Assembly (NCBI RefSeq): GCF_028867935.1
Contig: NZ_JAPQNS010000008.1
Location: 124,001-188,000 of the forward strand
Reading direction: 5' to 3'
From: Flavobacterium sp. SUN052
GTDB lineage: Bacteria; Bacteroidota; Bacteroidia; Flavobacteriales; Flavobacteriaceae
DNA length: 64,000 bases
In this document: piece after piece, positions 18,588 to 28,874 of the stretch
Layout of the letters: every line of letters starts with the position of its first letter
How positions within the stretch are numbered: the first letter of the stretch is position 1
Position numbers and translations under genes: made by a program
Notes under the pieces: generated by a model
Told to the model about the DNA's origin: nothing
The model's input: only the letters and a program-made list of their open reading frames with translations
The model's database searches: none

Positions 18588-20141
18588 ATGAACACACCTC
18601 GCCAGTTACAAATGTTTGACACAACGCAACTTGAAAAAACGCTGTGGCAAACCGCCGACAAACTTCGCAACAACATGGACGCTGCGGAGTATAAACATGT
18701 GGTGCTGGGGCTAATTTTCCTGAAATATATTTCGGATGCGTTTGATGAACTCTATCAGAAACTGACCGCCGAGGCCCACGAAACCGGAGCCGATCCAGAA
18801 GACAAAGACGAGTATACCGCCGAACGAGTATTCTATGTGCCACCTCAGGCTCGGTGGAAATGGCTACAGGGCCGCGCCAAGCTGCCCACCATCGGCAAAG
18901 ACATCGACGACGCGATGGAGGCCATCGAGAAAGACAACCCATCGCTCAAAGGGGTTCTGGCTAAAGACTATGCCCGCCCGGCACTTGACAAACAACGACT
19001 TGGCGAACTGATCGACCTTATCGGCTCCATTACGCTGGGCAGCGGTAAAGGCAAAGATGTACTGGGGTTTGTATTCGAGTATTTTCTGGGTCAGTTTGCC
19101 GATGCCGAAGGTAAAAAAGGTGGGCAGTTCTACACGCCACCAAGCATTGTGCGGCTGCTGGTAGAGATGCTGGCTCCCGAGGCCGAAAAGCGCGTATACG
19201 ACGGCTGTTGCGGCTCTGGGGGGATGTTTGTGCAGAGTGAACGCTTCATCGAAATGCACGAACACCGCCGGGGTAAAATCTCGATTTATGGGCAGGAAAG
19301 TAACCCCACCACCCACCGATTGGCTAAAATGAACCTCGCTATCCGGGGAATCGATGCCAATATCGCCCTCGGTGATACGCTCCGCAATGACCAGTTTCCT
19401 GATTTAAAGGTGGACTATATCATTGCCAACCCGCCGTTCAATATCAGCGATTACGATATTCAGAAAACGGATTCGCGCTGGAAATATGGGGTGCCGCCAA
19501 CCGGCAATGCCAACTATGCCTGGCTCCAGCACTTTATTGCCAAACTTAGCCCCACTGGGTCGGCGGGAATTGTGCTGGCCAACGGCTCTATGAGTAGTAA
19601 CATTGCCACCGAGGGCGAGATCAGAAAAGCCCTGATTGAGGCCGACCTAGTGGATTGTATGGTGGCCTTGCCTGCACAACTATTCTACAATACCCAGATT
19701 CCGGCCTGTCTCTGGTTTTTGAGCCGCAACAAAGCCAACGTCATAAAAAACCCCTCTTTCCGCGACCGCAGCCACGAGATTCTGTTCATTGATGCGCGGG
19801 AAATGGGAACCATGATTAGCCGCCGACAGAAAGAGTTTGCTGATACCGAGATTGCGTCCATTACCGATACGTACCATGCCTGGCGCAGCTCAAGCTGGTT
19901 AACCACCTACCGAGATCAACCCGGTTTCTGCAAATCGGCTTCGTTGCAGGAGGTTCGTAAAAACAACCACGTTCTGACTCCCGGTCGGTACATCGACTTT
20001 AAGACTACGGCTGATAACGACGATGTGTTTGCCGAGAAAATGAAGCAACTCACCGTGCAGTTGCAGGAGCAGATGGAGCAGTCTACGGCCATTGACCAAC
20101 TGATTCAGCAGAATCTGGCGAAGATTGGGTATGGCGTATAA
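18588..20141 (+). CDS. hsdM: Type I restriction-modification methyltransferase subunit HsdM
   Basis: The 517-aa product from ATG 18588 is a class I N6-adenine DNA methyltransferase. It has the HsdM N-terminal helical domain (residues 12-130, [20 protein letters not shown]), the SAM-binding motif [12 protein letters not shown] (204-214) and motif IV NPPF (281-284). The preceding [17 protein letters not shown] helix is typical of HsdM. HsdM pairs with HsdS to methylate adenines in a bipartite site and protect host DNA. It is first in the operon; hsdS starts 83 bases downstream. Confidence 0.96.
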   Translation: MNTPRQLQMFDTTQLEKTLWQTADKLRNNMDAAEYKHVVLGLIFLKYISDAFDELYQKLTAEAHETGADPEDKDEYTAERVFYVPPQARWKWLQGRAKLPTIGKDIDDAMEAIEKDNPSLKGVLAKDYARPALDKQRLGELIDLIGSITLGSGKGKDVLGFVFEYFLGQFADAEGKKGGQFYTPPSIVRLLVEMLAPEAEKRVYDGCCGSGGMFVQSERFIEMHEHRRGKISIYGQESNPTTHRLAKMNLAIRGIDANIALGDTLRNDQFPDLKVDYIIANPPFNISDYDIQKTDSRWKYGVPPTGNANYAWLQHFIAKLSPTGSAGIVLANGSMSSNIATEGEIRKALIEADLVDCMVALPAQLFYNTQIPACLWFLSRNKANVIKNPSFRDRSHEILFIDAREMGTMISRRQKEFADTEIASITDTYHAWRSSSWLTTYRDQPGFCKSASLQEVRKNNHVLTPGRYIDFKTTADNDDVFAEKMKQLTVQLQEQMEQSTAIDQLIQQNLAKIGYGV

Positions 20142-20224
20142 GCTTAAAATACTACTGGTTTTCGATACAAACTCACTCCGAAGTGTTGAAGAAACCACCT
20201 TTGACCCCACCCTATCTTAACGCT

Positions 20225-21376
20225 ATGAACAACGGTTGGACAGAATATAAACTGGAAGAGGCACTTGAAAAATTGATAGATTACAGGGGTAAAACTCCTG
20301 TAAAATCTAACTCTGGTATTCCCTTGATCACTGCTAAAGTTGTGAAAAATGGTCGTATTGAAACGCCAAACGAATTTATAGCGGAGGATGACTACGAAAG
20401 TTGGATGAGGAGAGGTATACCTAAATATGGAGATGTAGTTCTAACTACTGAAGCTCCGTTGGGTGAAGTTGCCCAAATTAATACAAATGAAAAAATAGCC
20501 TTAGCCCAACGGATTATTACATTAAGAGCGAAGAAAGGCTTAATAGACAACACATTTCTAAAGTATTTCCTTCTCTCGCCGGTTGGCCAAACAAATCTCA
20601 AAGCCAAAGAATCAGGTTCAACTGTAACAGGAATTAAGCAGTCAGAATTACGGCAAGTTTTAATCTATGCGCCAGATTACGATACCCAAACCGAAATTGC
20701 GGGTATCCTTGCAGCCCTAGACGATAAAATCGAACTGAATCGGCGGATGAATCAAACCCTTGAAACCATTGCTCAAACGCTGTTTACGGAGTTAGTAGGC
20801 GCTGACAAATCAACAACTTTACAAGAATATATTGATATAAATCCCCGATTGAGCCTTAGGAAAGATACTATAGCGAAATACGTTGAAATGAGAGACCTAC
20901 CAGAAGCAGGTTTTTCTGTACAGGGTTTCGTATATCGCCCTTTCAACTCAGGATCAAAATTCCAGCTACACGACACATTATTAGCCCGTATCACGCCCTG
21001 TTTAGAGAATGGTAAAACAGGTTTCGTTGATTTTCTGGAGAAGGATGAGGTTGCCTTTGGGTCAACAGAATTTATTACCATGCGGGCCAAAAAGGGCGTA
21101 AGTCCATATTATGTTTATCTGCTTGCCCGCACACCAAATTTCCGAGAATATGCTATAAAAAGTATGGTAGGCAGTTCTGGCCGTCAGCGGGTACAGGCAG
21201 ATATGTTGCTCGATTTTGAAGCAAGCAAAACATCAATGTCAGCGATGAACGAGTTTCACGGACTGGTAAGTCCATTATTTGAGAAAATCAAGTTCAATAC
21301 CGCTGAAAATCGCACTCTGACACAACTGCGCGACAACCTGCTACCCCGGCTGATGTCGGGGCAGATTATTGTCTGA
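20225..21376 (+). CDS. hsdS: Type I restriction-modification specificity subunit HsdS
   Basis: I start at ATG 20225 (MNNGWTEYKLEEALEKLIDY), giving 383 aa; a GTG at 20183 in the same frame is possible. The product shows the HsdS plan: a first target-recognition domain (about 1-155), a conserved helical spacer (QTEIAGILAALDDKIELNRRM), a second target-recognition domain (about 200-330), and a second conserved helix (ENRTLTQLRDNLLPRLMSGQ). The recognition domains set the DNA target. They are more AT-rich than the surrounding genes, as usual for parts exchanged by recombination. It ends 4 bases before the darT start. Confidence 0.95.
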   Translation: MNNGWTEYKLEEALEKLIDYRGKTPVKSNSGIPLITAKVVKNGRIETPNEFIAEDDYESWMRRGIPKYGDVVLTTEAPLGEVAQINTNEKIALAQRIITLRAKKGLIDNTFLKYFLLSPVGQTNLKAKESGSTVTGIKQSELRQVLIYAPDYDTQTEIAGILAALDDKIELNRRMNQTLETIAQTLFTELVGADKSTTLQEYIDINPRLSLRKDTIAKYVEMRDLPEAGFSVQGFVYRPFNSGSKFQLHDTLLARITPCLENGKTGFVDFLEKDEVAFGSTEFITMRAKKGVSPYYVYLLARTPNFREYAIKSMVGSSGRQRVQADMLLDFEASKTSMSAMNEFHGLVSPLFEKIKFNTAENRTLTQLRDNLLPRLMSGQIIV

Positions 21377-21380
21377 ACCG

Positions 21381-22007
21381 ATGGCCGACCTGAGCAGACT
21401 TTTCCTGTATCGCATGACCCACATTGAGAACATCAGCCACGTTCTCGCGCAGGGTATCACGCACCGTAGCTCACTCAACCATAACCCCAATTTTGTACCC
21501 ATCGGCGATGGTAGCCTGATTAGCAAACGCACTGATTGGCCAATGCCTAATCAAAAACGGCTCGGCGATTATATTCCATTTTACTTCGGTCCCCGGATGC
21601 CGATGCTCTACGTAATTCAGCATGGTTTCAGTAATGTACCTTCCGTTTCTGCCGAAAAAATTGTATATTGTATCACCTCCGTAGTCGATGTAATGACCTG
21701 TCCATCAGTCGATTTTATGTTCACCGATGGGCACGCCTTCAGTGGTCTGAGCAGCTTTTACACTGCTGAACGAGTCGCTGCCATTGAGCAGATTATCGAC
21801 CAGAAAGCCATTCGAAGTGAGTATTGGAACGATCCGAATGACTTAGACCTGAAACGGCGGATGGAAGCCGAATTTTTGCTCTTGGGAGACTTACCAGCCT
21901 CGGCCATTCGCGGATTTGCCGTTTACAACGAGGCCGCAGCAGCAACACTCAAAGGACTGGGCGTTGCCGAAAAACAAGTGGTCGTGAGACCAACCTATTA
22001 TTTTTGA
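21381..22007 (+). CDS. darT: DarT-type DNA ADP-ribosyltransferase toxin (DUF4433)
   Basis: The 208-aa product from ATG 21381 (a TTG at 21369 inside hsdS is less likely) matches DarT. DarT enzymes use NAD+ to ADP-ribosylate thymidine, or guanosine in one subgroup, in single-stranded DNA. Seen here are the N-terminal YRMTHIENISHVLAQGI helix, DYIPFYFGPRMPMLY (63-77) at the NAD pocket, FTDGHAFSG (114-122), and KRRMEAEFLLLGDLP with the likely catalytic Glu164. Length fits the family. It starts 4 bases after hsdS and is followed 3 bases later by its antitoxin gene. DarTG pairs act in phage defence. Here the pair is nested between hsdS and hsdR. Confidence 0.92.
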   Translation: MADLSRLFLYRMTHIENISHVLAQGITHRSSLNHNPNFVPIGDGSLISKRTDWPMPNQKRLGDYIPFYFGPRMPMLYVIQHGFSNVPSVSAEKIVYCITSVVDVMTCPSVDFMFTDGHAFSGLSSFYTAERVAAIEQIIDQKAIRSEYWNDPNDLDLKRRMEAEFLLLGDLPASAIRGFAVYNEAAAATLKGLGVAEKQVVVRPTYYF

Positions 22008-22010
22008 CCG

Positions 22011-23045
22011 ATGATTCACTATTGCGAAGGAAATCTGCTGGAGAGCACCGCACAAGCCCTCGTCAATACCGTTAACACGGTGGGCGTTATGGGCAAAGGC
22101 CTCGCGTTGCAGTTTAAAAATCAGTTTCCCGAAAACTACAAAGCATACCGCAACGCCTGTAAAGCGGGGCAGGTGAGCATCGGTAACCTGTTTGTATGGG
22201 ACGAATTAGCCGTAAATGGGCCCAAGCTCATCATTAACTTTCCCACCAAGACCGACTGGCGCAAGCCCTCCGAATACGAATATATTGAGGCCGGGCTGGT
22301 GGCGTTGGCGCAACTCATTCAGGACCGCCAATTGCAATCGGTGGCCTTGCCTCCCCTGGGTGCAGGCAATGGTGGATTAGCCTGGAACCGCGTAAAAGAA
22401 CTGATTGAAAGCCATTTGGCTACTCTCGACTGTCAGATTTACGTTTACCAACCCAACTATGTGGTGCAGGAGGTCCTGAAAGCTGAGCGGGTAAAGCTTA
22501 CCCCAGCGCGGGCCATGCTGCTGTCGGTACTATTTGACCTGGTTCGCAACGGGGAGTTTGCTTCAGAGTTTGCAGCGGAGAAAATCACGTACTTTTTGCA
22601 ACGGTTTGGCGCAAAAGACGTGTTTAAACGGCTCCAGTTTAAACCCAATTTCTACGGCCCCTATTCAGGTGAGGTCCGCCATGTATTGTATCATCTCAAT
22701 GGCAGCTATATATCGGGATACAGTGCCAAAGACAAAAAACCCTTTGAGGAGTTGAGCGTGATGCTCGATGCAGAACCCGACGTAGAAACAGAACTGAATA
22801 AACCGGAGAATCAGCTTAATCGGATTGTTGTGGAGCAAACCAAGGCGTTTCTAACGGGCTTCTACACCCCGTTTGGCTTAGAACTGCTATCGTCCGTTGA
22901 TTATCTCATGACCACGTATGACCTAACCTCCACCGACGACGTCAGAGAACATTTAGAGCAATGGAGCGACCGCAAAAAAACGCTGTTCGATAACCCCCGG
23001 TTTGTAGCGTTGGCGGTTCAGAAAGCAGCACAGATTCCGGCCTGA
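22011..23045 (+). CDS. darG: DarG-type macrodomain ADP-ribosyl-DNA glycohydrolase antitoxin
   Basis: The 344-aa product has an N-terminal macrodomain (about 1-150) with the DarG-typical [18 protein letters not shown] loop and the [10 protein letters not shown] phosphate loop. It removes ADP-ribose from thymidine in DNA. The C-terminal part (about 160-344) has a winged-helix-like [21 protein letters not shown] segment resembling Panacea/DUF4065 antitoxin domains (inference). In known DarG proteins the C-terminal region binds and inhibits DarT directly. The gene follows darT by 3 bases and precedes hsdR by 55 bases, so it should be expressed with the restriction genes. Confidence 0.92.
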   Translation: MIHYCEGNLLESTAQALVNTVNTVGVMGKGLALQFKNQFPENYKAYRNACKAGQVSIGNLFVWDELAVNGPKLIINFPTKTDWRKPSEYEYIEAGLVALAQLIQDRQLQSVALPPLGAGNGGLAWNRVKELIESHLATLDCQIYVYQPNYVVQEVLKAERVKLTPARAMLLSVLFDLVRNGEFASEFAAEKITYFLQRFGAKDVFKRLQFKPNFYGPYSGEVRHVLYHLNGSYISGYSAKDKKPFEELSVMLDAEPDVETELNKPENQLNRIVVEQTKAFLTGFYTPFGLELLSSVDYLMTTYDLTSTDDVREHLEQWSDRKKTLFDNPRFVALAVQKAAQIPA

Positions 23046-23100
23046 GTGCGGGTTTACGGTACATAATAGCTATCTTGTTTCCTTAAAGCTCCACACTTTT

Positions 23101-26100
23101 ATGGCCGTTATTACCGAAAATGACATCGAACTGGTTGGTTTAGATTACTTGCAACGAGTAGGCTATACTCACCTGCTAGGCCCCGACATTGGTCCCGATG
23201 GCCCCCACCCCGAACGACAGTACACGGATGCTGTGCTGGTTACGCGCCTGCGTGATGCCATTGATCGGCTCAACCCAACGCTACCCGCCGAAGCCCGTGA
23301 AGAAGCACTCAAAAAAGTACTCCGGGCCGACAGCCCGCAGCTATTGGCCAACAACGAGCGTGTGCATCGCTACCTTGCCGAGGGCGTTGATGTAGAATAC
23401 CGAGCCGCTGATGGCAACATCCGGGGCGACATCGCGTATCTGATTGATTTTGAGCAAGCCAACCATAATGAGTTTCTGGCCATCAACCAGTTTACAATCA
23501 TTGAAGGCCCCGTTAACAAACGCCCCGACGTGGTGCTCTTTGTCAATGGCCTGCCACTGGTAGTTATTGAACTCAAAAACGCCACCGACGAAAACGCCAC
23601 CATTCGCACGGCCTACAATCAACTGCAAACCTACAAGCAGGTAGTACCGGGTTTATTTCAGACCAACGCACTGCTTGTCATTTCAGACGGTTGGGAAGCC
23701 CGTTACGGCACTCTCACCAGCGACTACACCCGGTTTCAGACCTGGAAAACGGAAGACACCGCCGACACCACCCCGCAAATGGAGGTGCTGTTTACGGAGA
23801 TGCTCAACCCGGCTACAATGCTCGACCTGATCCGACACTTCATCGTGTTTGAAGTAGGCAAAGACACCGTGCAGAAAAAAGTGGCCGCTTATCATCAATA
23901 CAGGGCCGTAAACAAAGCACTTAGCAGCACTCAACTAGCAACTGCCGCAACTGGCGACCGGCGGGCGGGCGTAGTTTGGCACACGCAGGGCAGTGGTAAA
24001 AGCCTAAGCATGGTGTTTTACACCGGCAAACTCGTACTGGCTTTAGACAACCCAACAATAGTGGTCTTAACCGACCGCAACGACTTAGACGACCAACTGT
24101 TCGATACCTTTCAGGCCTGTCAGCAACTACTACGGCAGATGCCCCGACAGGCCGAAAGCCGGTCACACTTGCGAACCCTGTTGCAGGTCGCATCAGGTGG
24201 CATCGTCTTTACCACCATCCAAAAATTCATGCCCGGCGTGGACTCGCCCAGCGAAGCATTGGATTTAGCACAAATAGGAATCCAGGAGACGACGCTCGAC
24301 AACACCGTAAGCGACCTTGACCCGGCCACCTATTTTATACAGCAGAAGCCCCTGAGCGAACGCCGAAACATTGTGGTTATGGCCGATGAGGCCCACCGAA
24401 GCCAGTACGATTTTATTGATGGCTTTGCCAAGCACCTGCACGATGCCCTGCCTAATGCGTCGTTTATTGGCTTCACGGGAACCCCCATCGAAACTGCCGA
24501 TAAGAACACCCAGGCCGTTTTTGGCAACTACATTGACATCTATGATATTCAGCAAGCGGTCGATGATGGAGCCACAGTACGGATTTTCTATGAAAGCAGA
24601 CTTGCCAAAGTCAACTTCCGGGATGATGAGAAGATCCACGTAGATGAGCAGTTTGAAGAACTCACCGAGCGCGACGAACTCACGGAACGGCACAAAATCA
24701 AATCGCGCTGGACTCGTATGGAAGCCGTTGTGGGTAATGAACAAAGGCTCGAAAAAATAGCCGATGACCTCGTGCGGCACTTTGAAAACCGTACTGCCGT
24801 GCTGGTTGGCAAAGGCATGATTGTGGCCATGAGCCGCCGAATATGCGTTGACCTATACGATGCATTAATCAAGCTCCGTCCCGATTGGCATAGTAACGAT
24901 GACGACAAAGGCGCGGTAAAAGTGATTATGACTGGCACGTCGAGCGACCCTTTGCCCTGGCAAAACCACATCCGCAACAAACCCCGTCGAAAAGCCATCG
25001 GTGAGCGCCTGAAAGATCCCGCTGATCCACTTAAATTGGTCATTGTGCGCGATATGTGGCTAACGGGCTTCGACGCACCCTGCCTTCACACGCTTTACGT
25101 AGACAAGCCCATGCAGGGCCACAACCTGATGCAAGCTATCGCCCGTGTAAATCGGGTCTTCCGTGAAAAATCGGGCGGCCTCGTGGTCGATTACCTAGGT
25201 ATTGCTCAGGAACTCAAACATGCCCTTCTCGACTACACGGCCAGTGGCGGTCAGGGTCAGCCAACATTAGATCAGGAACTGGCTGTGGCCAAAATGCTCG
25301 AGCTCCACGAAGCTGTATGTTTCCAGCTTCGGTTTTTCAATTTCCGCAAGTTTTTCACCCTGGCACCTGCCGACAAACTCACCTACATCCCAGTTATTGT
25401 CGATTACATTTTGAGCCAGGACAATGGGGAGCAGAGTTTTGTTGACAACACCAAGAACCTGCTAAAAGCCTTTGCCATCTCCGTGCCCCACGAGCAGGCC
25501 ATGACCATCCGCGACGATGTGGCCCTGTTTCAGGCTCTAAAAACTCGCTTAGTCAAGTTGGCCGACCGCAACGAGGGCCGCTCCGACGAAGACTTAGAAA
25601 CCGCCATTAAGCAGATCATTTCTGAAGCCATCACTGCCGATACAGTGGTGGATGTATTCGATGCGGCTGGTATCAAAAAACCAAGTATCGAAATTCTGGA
25701 CGAAGCCTTCCTGCACGAGATCCAGAATATGCCCCAGAGAAATCTGGCGGTTGAGCTATTAAAGAAGTTACTGAAAGACGAAATCAAGAAGCGATCCAAG
25801 ATCAATCTGGTTCAGAGCAAAAAGTTTTCAGAGATGCTCGAAGATGCCATCAAGCGGTATCATAACGGTATGATTGATACGGTTGAGTTTCTGGAGCAAG
25901 TCTTGATACCATTTTCGCGTGAAATGCGAGAAGCAGAGAAGCGCGGAGATGACCTTGGCCTCGACTACCGCGAATTTGCTTTTTACACTGCGCTGGAAGT
26001 TAGTGAGAGTGCCGTAGCTATTCTTGGCGACGAAACACTTCGAACAATTGCCCGCGAATTGCTGGAGAGCGTTCGTAACAGTACTACCATCGACTGGACT

Positions 26101-26247
26101 ATCAAAGAAAGTGTGCAGGCTACACTTCGCCGTAATATTCGGCGTATTCTTAGAAAATACGGTTATCCTCCCGAATTGCAGGAGAAAGCCGTTCAAACAG
26201 TAATTGATCAGGCCAAATTGCTGGCAGAGGATTTGCTGAAAAAATGA
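23101..26247 (+). CDS. hsdR: Type I restriction endonuclease subunit HsdR
   Basis: The 1048-aa product is a complete HsdR. The N-terminal RecB-like nuclease has Asp143 and Glu157-x-Lys159 in [19 protein letters not shown]. The helicase motor follows with Walker A QGSGKS (Lys300), TDRNDLDDQ, and the DEAH box in [14 protein letters not shown], then later SF2 motifs ([34 protein letters not shown]). With HsdM and HsdS it translocates DNA and cleaves unmodified DNA at a distance. Length fits the family and no lesion is seen. Its stop overlaps the start of the next gene as ATGA. Confidence 0.96.
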   Translation: MAVITENDIELVGLDYLQRVGYTHLLGPDIGPDGPHPERQYTDAVLVTRLRDAIDRLNPTLPAEAREEALKKVLRADSPQLLANNERVHRYLAEGVDVEYRAADGNIRGDIAYLIDFEQANHNEFLAINQFTIIEGPVNKRPDVVLFVNGLPLVVIELKNATDENATIRTAYNQLQTYKQVVPGLFQTNALLVISDGWEARYGTLTSDYTRFQTWKTEDTADTTPQMEVLFTEMLNPATMLDLIRHFIVFEVGKDTVQKKVAAYHQYRAVNKALSSTQLATAATGDRRAGVVWHTQGSGKSLSMVFYTGKLVLALDNPTIVVLTDRNDLDDQLFDTFQACQQLLRQMPRQAESRSHLRTLLQVASGGIVFTTIQKFMPGVDSPSEALDLAQIGIQETTLDNTVSDLDPATYFIQQKPLSERRNIVVMADEAHRSQYDFIDGFAKHLHDALPNASFIGFTGTPIETADKNTQAVFGNYIDIYDIQQAVDDGATVRIFYESRLAKVNFRDDEKIHVDEQFEELTERDELTERHKIKSRWTRMEAVVGNEQRLEKIADDLVRHFENRTAVLVGKGMIVAMSRRICVDLYDALIKLRPDWHSNDDDKGAVKVIMTGTSSDPLPWQNHIRNKPRRKAIGERLKDPADPLKLVIVRDMWLTGFDAPCLHTLYVDKPMQGHNLMQAIARVNRVFREKSGGLVVDYLGIAQELKHALLDYTASGGQGQPTLDQELAVAKMLELHEAVCFQLRFFNFRKFFTLAPADKLTYIPVIVDYILSQDNGEQSFVDNTKNLLKAFAISVPHEQAMTIRDDVALFQALKTRLVKLADRNEGRSDEDLETAIKQIISEAITADTVVDVFDAAGIKKPSIEILDEAFLHEIQNMPQRNLAVELLKKLLKDEIKKRSKINLVQSKKFSEMLEDAIKRYHNGMIDTVEFLEQVLIPFSREMREAEKRGDDLGLDYREFAFYTALEVSESAVAILGDETLRTIARELLESVRNSTTIDWTIKESVQATLRRNIRRILRKYGYPPELQEKAVQTVIDQAKLLAEDLLKK

Positions 26248-27449
26248 ATCAGAATGCTCCTCTACAAACCATTTTCTTACGACAACTACATTTAGACCTA
26301 TCCAATAGCTACATGCTCGAATCTCTACCCCCAAACCGACGTGCAAAAAAAAACACTTCACAGTCAATGTTGAAATCTATTCTGAAAGAAAAAGTGTCAT
26401 GGGACGAAAGCAAGTGGCTTTCAGAAAGTAAACTAGGAAGTGACCTTCTGGAAGTCTATGAGCCAGTTAAAGATGATTCCCCGTATGTTATTCGGTTAGA
26501 TAACACTTTTACCGCGTTACGGGCCACTGAAGAGCCTATCAGGCTGGGCATTATCGACGAATTTTGGACGCGAGTTCAGCAGGTAGCATTAGAAAATATT
26601 GGAAGTGGAAGAGTACGTGTTATTCGATACACGGTAGACTCCCATGATTATCACAAAGCAAATTACGAAGACTATATTTCAAGATTAGATTCCGATAAAG
26701 AAGACGATAGTATCAGTTGGAGGTTACGGATAAGTTACACGGTCCTTAAACACCCAGTTTTCGGTAATTACGGCAAAAAACTTCGCAAACAATTAGCAAA
26801 ATCATTTCCCAACAGACTAGATCTCAAATTGGAAGAAGGGGCTTATGATCTTATAGTTATTGATGAATCTCCGTTGGAGTTGCGATATAATCAGTACAAT
26901 TCAGCCGAAAACAATGATTTTTGGCTGTTTTTTGCGATCCAGCTTGGTATCATTAACACTTCGGAGCTTGATGATTTTCTAGAATTTCATCGTGTTCATA
27001 ATTTCACCAATAATCTGCCGGGTTACATCAGCTTCATAGAGTCCTTATGCATTGAGTATGTAGAAAAAATATTCACAGCCAACAGAACGGAACTAATACA
27101 AAATTGGCTTAAAAAAATCGCGACAACCAGTCCTGAGATTATGCCGAAAAATAGTAAACTCCAGAAATTAGGAATACCTGTAAAAGTCATTCGTGAAAAC
27201 AATGATGATTTAACCAGTTTAACTGCTGAAGAAACTGCTTTCTTGTTTAAATTTCTTCAACAGGAGAGGGTAATACTAAATGATGATTCGTTATTGGCTA
27301 ATCTAAGTATGGCTAAAGCAGTCCAAGCCCTCACTGGTTATTCGTCTGGTACTATTACTGATTATTTAGAGCAAAAAAGCATAGAGGATAGGCATATGAA
27401 TTCAATTAAGAAAATATTGAAAAATATCATCTCACTGAAAACCAGATAG
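26244..27449 (+). CDS. Unknown 401-aa protein translationally coupled to hsdR
   Basis: The ATG lies within the hsdR stop (ATGA), so coupled translation is likely. The soluble product has no signal or membrane segment. An N-terminal basic part is followed by a mixed alpha/beta region ([38 protein letters not shown]), then a helical region. The C-terminus ([20 protein letters not shown], then [20 protein letters not shown]) resembles a helical, HTH-like end found in some Bacteroidota regulatory proteins (weak inference). Codons are visibly more AT-rich than in hsdR, suggesting a separate origin. I do not recognise the family. It may be an added effector or a controller of the restriction/DarTG operon. 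Confidence 0.8.
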   Translation: MNQNAPLQTIFLRQLHLDLSNSYMLESLPPNRRAKKNTSQSMLKSILKEKVSWDESKWLSESKLGSDLLEVYEPVKDDSPYVIRLDNTFTALRATEEPIRLGIIDEFWTRVQQVALENIGSGRVRVIRYTVDSHDYHKANYEDYISRLDSDKEDDSISWRLRISYTVLKHPVFGNYGKKLRKQLAKSFPNRLDLKLEEGAYDLIVIDESPLELRYNQYNSAENNDFWLFFAIQLGIINTSELDDFLEFHRVHNFTNNLPGYISFIESLCIEYVEKIFTANRTELIQNWLKKIATTSPEIMPKNSKLQKLGIPVKVIRENNDDLTSLTAEETAFLFKFLQQERVILNDDSLLANLSMAKAVQALTGYSSGTITDYLEQKSIEDRHMNSIKKILKNIISLKTR

Positions 27450-27465
27450 ATAACCCCAATTTACC

Positions 27466-27487
27466 CCCCCAGAAAAAAAACTGGGGG
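27466..27487 (+). terminator. Strong hairpin after the restriction/DarTG operon
   Basis: Stem CCCCCAG (27466-27472) and CTGGGGG (27481-27487) closes an A8 loop 16 bases after the last operon stop codon. The direct repeat CCCCAAT flanks it on both sides. The T-run expected of a classic intrinsic terminator is weak, so termination is likely but not certain. Confidence 0.5.
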
Positions 27488-27560
27488 CCCCAATATTTAA
27501 AATATCCGCAAATAATCATGAGTGCTTTGTGATGTCGATCTACAAAAGCGGCAGCACAAA

Positions 27561-27878
27561 ATGAACTTAATAATTACTACGAGCGAAGAGCTACAAGCTC
27601 TCCTCCGCTCTGCCATCCGGCAGGAGCTGGACAAAATCCCCGATCGTCCACCTGACGAAAAAAAATACCTCAACGTGAGTGAGGCTGCTAGGTTCCTCGG
27701 TATACCGAAAAGCACACTATATCAATTTACCTCCCAAAGACGGCTCGAATTTACGAAAGTCGGGCGTCGGCTGCTTTTTTCACGCGATACTCTAGAGGAG
27801 TTTTTAAGGAGCCGTCGGAAAGCTAATCGCCATGAGATTGCTGAGCAGATAGTTACTCGAAAAGTGGAAAAAAGGTGA
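27561..27878 (+). CDS. Helix-turn-helix DNA-binding protein, excisionase/AlpA-like
   Basis: I start at ATG 27561 (MNLIITTSEELQALLRSAIR), giving 105 aa. The N-terminal amphipathic helix is followed by the MerR/excisionase-type HTH: KKYLNVSEAARFLGIPKSTLYQFTSQRRLEFTKVGRRLLFSRDTLEEFL. This layout is typical of the small HTH proteins of Bacteroidota conjugative and mobilisable elements, where they act as excisionases or local regulators. It is the first of several small genes on the same strand and marks the start of the element-like part of the island. No integrase is present in the window. Confidence 0.8.
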   Translation: MNLIITTSEELQALLRSAIRQELDKIPDRPPDEKKYLNVSEAARFLGIPKSTLYQFTSQRRLEFTKVGRRLLFSRDTLEEFLRSRRKANRHEIAEQIVTRKVEKR

Positions 27879-27918
27879 ATGCCATAGCATTATTGAAACA
27901 ATTAAAACGACCCACAAC

Positions 27919-28104
27919 ATGTCAGCGAAATCAATAAAGCCTGCTACTTGCACACAGTTATCCCGACAATATGGAGTTTGTCGCGAAACAATGAAGAAGT
28001 GGCTGGCCGAAATCCCTAATTTATATACTGAGTGTAACACACGAGTGTTTACTCCACGACAGGTAGGACTGATTATCCAGCATTTGGGAGATCTACCAGA
28101 TTAA
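27919..28104 (+). CDS. Small HTH-like DNA-binding protein, 61 aa
   Basis: The short product has a single HTH-like unit (CTQLSRQYGVCRETMKKWLAEI) and a C-terminal RVFTPRQVGLIIQHLGDLP. It resembles small DUF-type HTH proteins of Bacteroidota mobile elements (inference). Its stop codon lies inside the first unit of the 10-bp-spaced TTAA repeats that follow, so it may bind them or share their control. It lies 40 bases after the excisionase-like gene. Confidence 0.65.
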   Translation: MSAKSIKPATCTQLSRQYGVCRETMKKWLAEIPNLYTECNTRVFTPRQVGLIIQHLGDLPD

Positions 28105-28188
28105 TGCGGATTAATGTCGATTAACGTCAGTTAACCCCGGTTTATACGAAAGTATATTATCGGGGTTAATTTATTTCGGGAGGTTAAT
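28099..28188. repeat. 10-bp-phased TTAA repeats with an inverted partner
   Basis: Four GATTAAYG/AGTTAAC-type units follow at exactly 10 bp, with TTAA at 28101, 28111, 28121 and 28131, all on one helical face. The last, TTAACCCCG (28131-28139), has a perfect inverted copy CGGGGTTAA at 28161-28169, and another GGTTAA begins near 28182. The next gene starts at 28206. This looks like an operator array or iterons for a local DNA-binding protein. Confidence 0.7.
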
Positions 28189-28205
28189 CACAAAATATCA
28201 CAACC

Positions 28206-28631
28206 ATGGAAGACAATCTAAAAAAGGGGCGCGAATTAAACTTGGAGGGCATTGCCGATGCGCCTGCTAAAGTAACAATTGGTTTCAAGTGTGAAGGGAG
28301 GGAAAAAATTAGGCTGGCACATGAGGCCCACAGGGCTTCAATGACACTCAGCGAATATATGGAGTGTATAGTCTCTCTTCGGCATGACACAAGCAAACTA
28401 GCAGCAACTACAATCTCACCCGAAGAAGTTGAGAAATGGAAAAATACGATCCAACAGCTTCAACAGCAGTTGGCCGTATATGAAAAAAACGAGCATCTAC
28501 AACGGCTGCTCACCAACAATAGGGGTAGACAAATTACTTTCAAGGACTCAACGGGCAAGGAACGAACCATTGCCGTAAATCACATTACGGACGTATTCGA
28601 TATAATGGTAAACTCATTCAAAACGACTTAA
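28206..28631 (+). CDS. Coiled-coil protein with possible RHH-like N-terminus, 141 aa
   Basis: The product begins with a basic region and VTIGFKCEGREKIRLAHEAH, followed by MTLSEYMECIVSLR. This resembles a ribbon-helix-helix fold as in plasmid mobilisation and partition proteins. A coiled coil (about 82-110, VEKWKNTIQQLQQQLAVYEK) and a short beta-rich tail follow. It lies directly downstream of the TTAA repeats and 3 bases before a small membrane protein gene, suggesting an operon. The fold assignment is a guess from pattern only. Confidence 0.65.
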   Translation: MEDNLKKGRELNLEGIADAPAKVTIGFKCEGREKIRLAHEAHRASMTLSEYMECIVSLRHDTSKLAATTISPEEVEKWKNTIQQLQQQLAVYEKNEHLQRLLTNNRGRQITFKDSTGKERTIAVNHITDVFDIMVNSFKTT

Positions 28632-28634
28632 ATC

Positions 28635-28874
28635 ATGTTGGAACAAATGTCTTTCCCATTTTCTCCAGTGAGTCACCTAGTAGCGTATACAGTTACTGAG
28701 AGGCCAGCTAAGGTATCAAGGCGCCCTAACTACAGGCGAGTTTGGCTCCTATTCTTTTTGTTTGTATTGGCTTTTGCAGCTTCCTTTTGGTGGTATATAC
28801 GTTCGATAAATCCGAAACCGGCAAATATCGAAAATGAATTGCTCACACAACCCGATCGCAACCAACGAGGGTGA
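28635..28874 (+). CDS. Small single-pass membrane protein, 79 aa
   Basis: The product has a basic N-terminal half ending RRPNYRRV and one clear transmembrane helix (about 37-56, WLLFFLFVLAFAASFWWYI), then a short polar tail. The positive charges before the helix predict an inside N-terminus. It begins 3 bases after the coiled-coil gene, so the two are probably translated together. No family is recognised. Confidence 0.65.
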   Translation: MLEQMSFPFSPVSHLVAYTVTERPAKVSRRPNYRRVWLLFFLFVLAFAASFWWYIRSINPKPANIENELLTQPDRNQRG

